From SIG589 sp045652465 (GTDB taxonomy: Bacteria > Bacillota > Clostridia > Oscillospirales > Acutalibacteraceae), in contig JAZRUI010000013.1 in assembly GCA_045652465.1 (NCBI GenBank), forward strand, positions 1 to 63,849: 63,849 nucleotides of DNA. The letters run 5' to 3'. A program made the translations under genes and the position numbers. The notes under the pieces are model-generated. The model saw only the letters and a list, made by a program, of their open reading frames with translations. It made no database searches and had not been told where the DNA came from. Below, one piece after another: positions 58,960 through 63,849 of this stretch (position 1 is its first letter; each line of letters begins with the position of its first letter).

Positions 58960-59688
58960 TTAAACGACACTCTCAATATAGTCGGACAGTTCTTTAACAA
59001 GTTTGATACACAGGTTGGCTTCACGCACAGTAATAAGACTTCCATTAGGATGGGCTAACGAATGACGGTTGCGCAAATCGTTTATTGCGCTTATTACACC
59101 TGAGGCACTTCGCAATGTAGTTTTTATTAATCCTGATTGATCTACAGCAATATTTGAACTCACGTACACATGAAGTTTATTATATAGCTGGTTGAGTGTG
59201 TCTGATTCCTCGTAAGTTTCCCCCAAATTATCAAGTTTTTTTCTCAAATAACCATGGAACGCAGTATGAACTCGGTCGAAAGCGGAATCGTATTTTCCAT
59301 CTCTCATAAATCCTTCAGCATCCTCAAGAGCTTTTGCAATAACATCTGTTACAGAAATGCCCGTGAAGTCTATCACTTCATGTTTTGAGATAATAATACC
59401 CGTCTCAATATCTGTGAGAAAATAATCATCCTGCCTGCCGAAAATTTTAGCTGCAATCGATAAAAGTTTCTGTTCACTTTTTTTCATTAACTCATAATTT
59501 TCTACCGGAACCTGAATATGGAGAAAGGCAGAATATGTATTCCATTCTCTACGTGTAAAAAGACTTGTATATTCAATATAAATATTACTTTTTAACAATG
59601 TAGATAACACCGTTGGTTTATCCGCCATAGGTGTTTTATCTAATTGCAAAGCTTTAATTAATGTGTTTTTAAAATCGGTATCATTCAT
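58960..59688 (-). CDS. Abortive infection protein, Abi_C type
   Basis: A 242-residue protein. The second half matches the Abi_C domain: AFDRVHTAFHGYLRKKLDNLGETYEESDTLNQLYNKL and INDLRNRHSLAHPNGSLITVREANLCIKLV. Proteins with this domain are linked to phage abortive infection; the mechanism is not established. The first 110 residues are not recognised. AGGAGTTATCTTT precedes the ATG, and a good promoter lies at 59751-59779. It sits between the spoVAD junction and the recombinase, typical for cargo. Confidence 0.75.
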   Translation of the reverse strand: MNDTDFKNTLIKALQLDKTPMADKPTVLSTLLKSNIYIEYTSLFTRREWNTYSAFLHIQVPVENYELMKKSEQKLLSIAAKIFGRQDDYFLTDIETGIIISKHEVIDFTGISVTDVIAKALEDAEGFMRDGKYDSAFDRVHTAFHGYLRKKLDNLGETYEESDTLNQLYNKLHVYVSSNIAVDQSGLIKTTLRSASGVISAINDLRNRHSLAHPNGSLITVREANLCIKLVKELSDYIESVV

Positions 59689-59750
59689 AAAGATAACTCC
59701 TACTGTTTACTACACGATCGTACTAATATGATTCTATATTTACATTAACA

Positions 59751-59779
59751 ATTATACCAATATGAGCTCACAAAGTCAA
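59751..59779 (-). promoter_or_regulatory. Promoter of the Abi_C gene
   Basis: Minus-strand TTGACT (59774-59779), 17 bp, TATAAT (59751-59756). Confidence 0.75.
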
Positions 59780-59802
59780 ATTGCAAACGATTTTCTAAAC
59801 AG

Positions 59803-59834
59803 AAATAGCGATAGACTCTCATCTATCGCTATTT
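59803..59834 (-). terminator. Terminator of the recombinase gene
   Basis: AAATAGCGATAGA-ctctca-TCTATCGCTATTT, 13-bp arms, between the recombinase stop and the Abi_C promoter. Confidence 0.8.
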
Positions 59835-59892
59835 AAATTAACAATATATTTTGCCAACTACGGATACTATTATGCAATTATTTGCATAAACT

Positions 59893-61602
59893 TTACGCCG
59901 TTTTTTTCTTTTTTGTAGGCTTTTCAGGTTCAATAAGATGCTTGTTAAGTTCAATATACTCAACAACTTGCATATAAGCATCATAAAACTTAAATACAAT
60001 CTCGATATCTCCGCCCTCGTGCACGAAAATCTCTTCTATAAGTTCGGTTACTATCGGCCTTGTTAAAGCCTCAATATTGCCGTACTTCTTAAAATGCGCT
60101 ACAAAGTCGTTATCTTCGTTGATACCGTTTTTGAATTGCTCTGCCGATTTGGTAAGTCCGGCAATTTTTTCGTCAATAACTCTAAGCCTCTCGTTAAGAC
60201 GTTCCTTTAACATTTGATATTCATCCACTGTGATAACACCGCTTTTCCAGTCGGGATAAAGGTCAGTAAGCATCGTCGCCAATTTTTCTCGTTCAGATAC
60301 TTGCGTTTTGAGTGCCTTTTGGAGATGGCTCGATTCGCTTTTTCGTTTAGCATTATTATTAATCAAATCTAACATATCACTCATTGTAACCGCAGTATTA
60401 ATCATATTTTGAATTGATAAAAAAACAGCTTCTTCTAACTTGTCAATACGTATGGTGTGGTTTGTGCAGGCTGATTTTTTCATCTTTCGTGCCGTAACAC
60501 AACGGTAATAATGATAAGTGCCATACGGATGCTGATTGGTCTTTTTGTTCATCACACGATTACAGTCGGCACACCTCACAAGACCCGAGAACAAATCAAC
60601 GTTTTTCTTTTTCGGACTCTTACGAATACTCTTGTTAAAGAGCGCCTGTGCATTGTCAAAAGTTTCATGACTGATAATAGGCTCGTGTGTCCCCTCAACA
60701 ATAATCCACTCATCCTTTGGAATCGCACGACATTGCTTAATTTTATAACTATAGGTAGTGTTCTTGCCCTGAACCATATCGCCGACATACATTCGGTTTT
60801 GTAAAATTCGCCGTACCGAACTATCGGGCCATAGACCGTCATTGCTTCTTCCCGACGGGTGCTTGTAGTTTAGCCCCTTTTGCTTTTTATACATTGACGG
60901 ATTGGGTATACCCATTTCGTTCAGGTCTTTAGTAATACCTATTATACTTTCGCCCGCAATAAAGCGTTCAAAAATCATTCGCACTATCGGTGCGGTTTCC
61001 TCATCAATAATAAGATGATGTTTATCATCCGGGTCTTTTAGGTATCCGTAGGTCGGAAAAGAACCGATAAACTTTCCTTGCTGACGCCTTAAATTCAGCG
61101 TACCCCGCACGTTAACAGACGTACTCGCCGCCTGAGATTCGTTTGTAACGTTGGTAATACTTAAAGTCAGCAAATTGCTAACTACATTATTACCTGTGGT
61201 TAAATTATCATAATTGTTGTTTATCGCTACAAACCGCACACGCTGACGAACGAAAATATTATCGAGATAATTTCCTATCTCAATATAGTTTCGTCCAAAA
61301 CGAGAAAGATCCTTTACAACAATACAGTTGATTTTCCCGGAATAAACATCCTCCATCATTCTGATAAAATCAGGGCGGTCAAAATTTGTACCGCTGTAAC
61401 CGTCATCAGAATAAATCTCAACTAGTTCCATATCAGGACAGCGTTTTAGATATTCTTTTAAAATTTCTCGTTGCGACGCAATCGAGTTACTCTCCGATTC
61501 CGTACCGTCATCACGGGACAGACGAAGATAAAGAGCAGTCTTCCAAACCTTATTTGGTACGGAGGACTGCTCTAAAATTTCTGCATATTTAGAATTTGCC
61601 AT
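59893..61602 (-). CDS. Large serine recombinase
   Basis: A 569-residue protein of the TndX/TnpX-like group. The catalytic domain starts ALYLRLSRDDGTESESNSIASQREIL, nucleophile Ser about residue 29, followed by YSDDGYSGTNFDRPDFIRMM and VVKDLSRFGRNYIEIGNYL. Then come the recombinase domain (DLNEMGIPNPSMY...WPDSSVRRILQNRMYVGDMVQGK), a zinc ribbon (FSGLVRCADCNRVM, ending in the CTNH Cys-His) and a coiled coil. It integrates and excises DNA between short attachment sites. GGAGG lies 10 nt before the ATG. Confidence 0.93.
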   Translation of the reverse strand: MANSKYAEILEQSSVPNKVWKTALYLRLSRDDGTESESNSIASQREILKEYLKRCPDMELVEIYSDDGYSGTNFDRPDFIRMMEDVYSGKINCIVVKDLSRFGRNYIEIGNYLDNIFVRQRVRFVAINNNYDNLTTGNNVVSNLLTLSITNVTNESQAASTSVNVRGTLNLRRQQGKFIGSFPTYGYLKDPDDKHHLIIDEETAPIVRMIFERFIAGESIIGITKDLNEMGIPNPSMYKKQKGLNYKHPSGRSNDGLWPDSSVRRILQNRMYVGDMVQGKNTTYSYKIKQCRAIPKDEWIIVEGTHEPIISHETFDNAQALFNKSIRKSPKKKNVDLFSGLVRCADCNRVMNKKTNQHPYGTYHYYRCVTARKMKKSACTNHTIRIDKLEEAVFLSIQNMINTAVTMSDMLDLINNNAKRKSESSHLQKALKTQVSEREKLATMLTDLYPDWKSGVITVDEYQMLKERLNERLRVIDEKIAGLTKSAEQFKNGINEDNDFVAHFKKYGNIEALTRPIVTELIEEIFVHEGGDIEIVFKFYDAYMQVVEYIELNKHLIEPEKPTKKKKTA

Positions 61603-61631
61603 AAAGCTTTAGCCTCCATATTTTTTAATAT

Positions 61632-61677
61632 GAAGGTATGGCCGTTTTTCTACACAAACGTAGTATACCATACCTTC
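61632..61677. repeat. Inverted repeat upstream of the recombinase
   Basis: GAAGGTATGG (61632-61641) and CCATACCTTC (61668-61677), perfect 10-bp arms 26 bp apart, in the recombinase leader. It may be a terminator of the upstream small gene or a control site. Confidence 0.6.
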
Positions 61678-61686
61678 GACTTTAAA

Positions 61687-61959
61687 TCAACTCAAATTAG
61701 TTTGGTAATTTGCGCCATTTGAAATAACTGCTCCGAGAGCATCGGTAAACGAACGTTCTCCGCCGAAACTCACCTTTACTCTCATATCGCCGACTTTGAA
61801 AAGATAAGGGTTTTTAATTTGCTCAAAATATTCATTCATCTTTTCGGGCACTGATTTACCCGAGTCTATCTTCACGTCACGCAAATCAACAAGGCTATCT
61901 TTAGAATAATCGGCAATAGCAGCAGTTTTTAAGTTTATTAAATCAAAATAATTTAACAT
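61687..61959 (-). CDS. Small DUF6870-like protein of conjugative elements
   Basis: A 90-residue protein. SLVDLRDVKIDSGKSVPEKMNEYFEQIKNPYLFKVGDMRVKVSF matches the pattern LVDIRDVKID-x-PxxERMxxFxxQIKNPYxFKxGxxxVKVSF that I associate with small proteins next to serine recombinases in Firmicutes conjugative transposons. Function unknown. AAAGGAATGG precedes the ATG. Confidence 0.7.
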   Translation of the reverse strand: MLNYFDLINLKTAAIADYSKDSLVDLRDVKIDSGKSVPEKMNEYFEQIKNPYLFKVGDMRVKVSFGGERSFTDALGAVISNGANYQTNLS

Positions 61960-62210
61960 AACTTGCCATTCCTTTCATAGTCTATTTTTTACCTTGCGAA
62001 AAACATTTATACAGCATTTACCAATCAATCGAAATCACTTTATTAACGAAAGTCTGTCTTTCGACAAACTTCACTCCTTTTCTTCCTGCACTGCGCTTTT
62101 TTCAAGCAAATGTTCTCCGACTTTGCGATTTGAACTTCTCCTTCTTTATTTTCAAATCAAATCTGCCGCCAACAGATTTGACCGATTAATTCTGTGAAAT
62201 TATCTTTTCA
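61960..62210. other. Gene-free stretch in the second element
   Basis: No convincing gene, tRNA or repeat was found here, only the ribosome binding site of the gene at 61687-61959. Confidence 0.5.
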
Positions 62211-62342
62211 TTAGATATTGCTCAACAGATATTGCGCATCTAGCATCATAAGTTCATCAACCTGTCGAATACAATCCTCATCGGTATTAACCTCACGATC
62301 TAAAATTTCACGCATTTTATCCTCATAATACTTTTTATCCAT
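62211..62342 (-). CDS. Small conserved-looking protein (43 aa)
   Basis: A 43-residue acidic protein, MDKKYYEDKMREILDRE at the start and DCIRQVDELMMLDAQYLLSNI at the end, predicted all-helical. A perfect AGGAGG lies 9 nt before the ATG. Similar tiny proteins occur upstream of recombinases in gut Firmicutes elements; function unknown. Confidence 0.7.
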   Translation of the reverse strand: MDKKYYEDKMREILDREVNTDEDCIRQVDELMMLDAQYLLSNI

Positions 62343-62466
62343 TGCACATCCTCCTTTCATAAATTAATAATGAATTTCGCCTAAAATTCTATGGCGGTTC
62401 AAATTTAAGTTTTAAAATTCATGATATAAATATGAAAAGTTGTTTGAGCCATTTCAAGAAAACATT

Positions 62467-62496
62467 AACAGCACCTATCCAAAGATAAGTGCTGTT
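62467..62496. repeat. Hairpin preceding the 36-bp array
   Basis: AACAGCACcTATC-caaa-GATAaGTGCTGTT, about 12 paired bases, 55 bp before the first array unit. Confidence 0.6.
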
Positions 62497-62550
62497 AAAA
62501 CTAAAAATATAAATATAAAAATACGATGTCCCCTTAAAATTTAATCTGTA

Positions 62551-62829
62551 ATGCAACAAGCAGATGGTACCAATATTTTTTGTAAACGCCCATGCAACTA
62601 ACGAATGATACCGAAAGAAAAACCTTAATATAACAAGCAGATGATACCTGTGTTTATTACCCGATACAACAACAAGATGATACTATCACCAACTGCTGAA
62701 TATAACAACTGAATGTACCCTTACAGGAATTGCTTATATAACATTAGGATGATACCAATAAGTACATCCCGATATAACAACTCAATGCAACCGGTGTATA
62801 TGTGCCCAATATAAAAAGTCGATGATACT
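62551..62829. repeat. Array of eight degenerate repeats with a 36-bp period
   Basis: Units begin at 62551, 62592, 62628, 62664, 62700, 62736, 62772 and 62809; five of the seven intervals are exactly 36 bp (others 41 and 37). Each unit has ATATAAC, six variable bases, ATGATACC, then about 15 variable bases that often end in CCCG. Read in one frame a 12-residue motif (YNxxMIPxxxxx) appears, but stops interrupt it several times, so it is not an open gene. Function unknown. Confidence 0.75.
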
Positions 62830-63849
62830 ATTTCTGCTTTAGAAATCTATACAGGCAAAAAGATTAAAGGGCCTAATAAACGTCAAATCCATTTTTGGAA
62901 AATATCCTCTCCCTTATAGGGTAATTTATGATTTCGAATCATAAACGCTACATATCGTGTATGATGACGCTGTTTTTCTAACAAAAATAGTTTTTTCCTT
63001 ATTAAATCATTTAAAATCATTAATTTTCATTTTTCTATGACCATAAGTATAAAATCTATAGAGATGATTAACAGTTCGTGATGATTAGAGTTTGAAAGTT
63101 TTTTGCGTCTTTCGTTTTTGGTGTTTCAAACATTTTGAGATAGCAAAAATGATGCTCTGTATTTTTATAGATTCACTTTCTTTTTAGTTTTAAGAGCATC
63201 ATGCTTTCAGTTGTAGATGACAAAGAAATTATTTTCATTTTGAGGTTGACAAGAGGGTCAGCAATCTAAGCATTCCAAAGGGACAGTCATCTTTTATAAT
63301 CTCTAAATGTAAATTATCGTAAATCGAATCGCCAGAAATGACAGTCATTTATTCTCTCAAAATGTGAGTTCGTCGCTCATTAGAAAACGACAGTTTTCCC
63401 TAAAATTAATCTTCTATTAATCTAAAATAATCTATGAGTGTCATCGGCAAATGAGTATCATCTTATCATTACAAAACATAAATCATCATCATAAAAAATA
63501 GACAATCAACCGAAAATATATTCCCATAAAACAACGGTCTGTGCCCAAATGGGTGCAGACCGTTAATGTTTTCTTGAACTGAACATTTAAACTTTTTAAC
63601 ATTCACTATAGAAATTTTATAAATAAAATTTCTTATTAAGGCATTAAACTGCAAGAAAAAATAAAGAATTTTTAACTTTTTCACCTTAAAATCAAGAAGT
63701 TTCTATCAAAAATTCTTAAAAATTGCAAAAATTAATGTTTTCTTGAAAGTCGAAAATAAGGTTATCTAACTTTTAATATGCTAAAAAATTTATTTGAGTC
63801 GGCAAATAGATACCTTTAGCGCAAAAAAATTAAAAAAAGAAAGGATGCT
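62830..63849. other. Gene-free AT-rich region with scattered inverted repeats
   Basis: No gene was supported here. Notable are ATGATGCTCT/AGAGCATCAT arms (63149-63158, 63193-63202), irregular copies of GACAGTCAT (63282, 63340) and GAGTGTCATC/GAGTATCATC near 63440, and a 16-bp repeat TTAATGTTTTCTTGAA (near 63564 and 63733). The last bases, AGAAAGGATG, may be the start of a gene running off the window. Confidence 0.5.
63533..63564. terminator. Strong hairpin, possible terminator
   Basis: AACGGTCTGtGCCCA-aa-TGGGTGCAGACCGTT, 9 plus 4 paired bases, followed by AATGTTTTC. The source transcript is unknown. Confidence 0.5.

Larger units (their letters stand above)
58820..63849. mobile_element. Second integrated element with a large serine recombinase (right end outside window)
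   Basis: From the spoVAD break to the window end the DNA is AT-rich and carries a large serine recombinase, an Abi_C gene and small genes of conjugative-element type. The left boundary is set by where SpoVAD similarity stops. The other end and the spoVAD 5' part are not in the window. Confidence 0.65.

Noticed and set aside
62551..62829. CRISPR array
   Set aside because: Repeats are degenerate and short (7 and 8 conserved bases), variable blocks are 6 and 15 bp, and no cas genes are in the window.
63469..63684. 71-codon minus-strand open frame
   Set aside because: Very AT-rich, crosses a strong hairpin, no ribosome binding site.

Overview
The window looks like a chromosome segment of an uncultured, spore-forming gut Clostridia (Oscillospiraceae/Ruminococcaceae-like). 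Evidence: AGGAGG ribosome binding sites, TTGACA/TATAAT promoters with 17-bp spacers, a Gram-positive LexA box, Firmicutes-type gene families (WalJ, L10 leader, zinc-type L33, a SpoVAD fragment) and a moderate-GC housekeeping backbone interrupted by AT-rich mobile DNA. All calls rest on reading the sequence and remembered family features; no database search was possible.

Region 1 (1-27.6 kb) is housekeeping. It starts with the 5' part of SOS-controlled dinB, then two FAD-dependent oxidoreductases, gap and eno, rlmB, a large membrane protein that looks like a catalytically dead P-type ATPase, metG, tatD, a 58-residue Asn/Gln peptide, murA, walJ and rlmH. The rpmG-secE-nusG-rplK-rplA and rplJ-rplL ribosomal operons follow, with an unusually long SecE fused to an extra membrane domain. 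Next come a sugar-metabolism cluster (DUF4091/GH123-like protein, ROK kinase, SIS isomerase, nitroreductase), a beta-helix/PHP protein, a SulP transporter without STAS domain, and two tRNAs.

Region 2 (27,554-50,707) is a 23-kb integrative mobilizable element inserted in the 3' end of tRNA-Trp. It is bounded by a perfect 46-bp direct repeat of the tRNA 3' half, with an 18-bp integrase-arm-like repeat inside each end. It carries a tyrosine integrase, an excisionase-like HTH protein, a MobV-type relaxase, two possible nuclease defence genes, a BspA-like LRR surface protein and a lipoprotein. Its main cargo is a secreted 1916-residue RHS/YD-repeat polymorphic toxin with an immunity gene, followed by three promoterless RHS cassettes. 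Each cassette has a different C-terminal tip, its own membrane immunity gene and a terminator/REP-like hairpin. The layout suits toxin-tip switching by homologous recombination.

Region 3 (50.7-58.8 kb) is the chromosome beyond the element. It holds a three-gene operon ending in a SecB-like chaperone, a decayed fifth RHS cassette that kept its immunity lipoprotein, a PAP2/acyltransferase pair, a PHP phosphatase, EutH, MgtE and the C-terminal 136 codons of spoVAD.

Region 4 (58.8 kb to the end) appears to be a second element. It carries a large serine recombinase, an Abi_C-type abortive-infection gene and small conjugative-element-type genes, and it breaks off spoVAD in the way skin-type elements interrupt sporulation genes. 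It ends in gene-free AT-rich DNA with an array of eight degenerate repeats at a 36-bp period, of unknown function.
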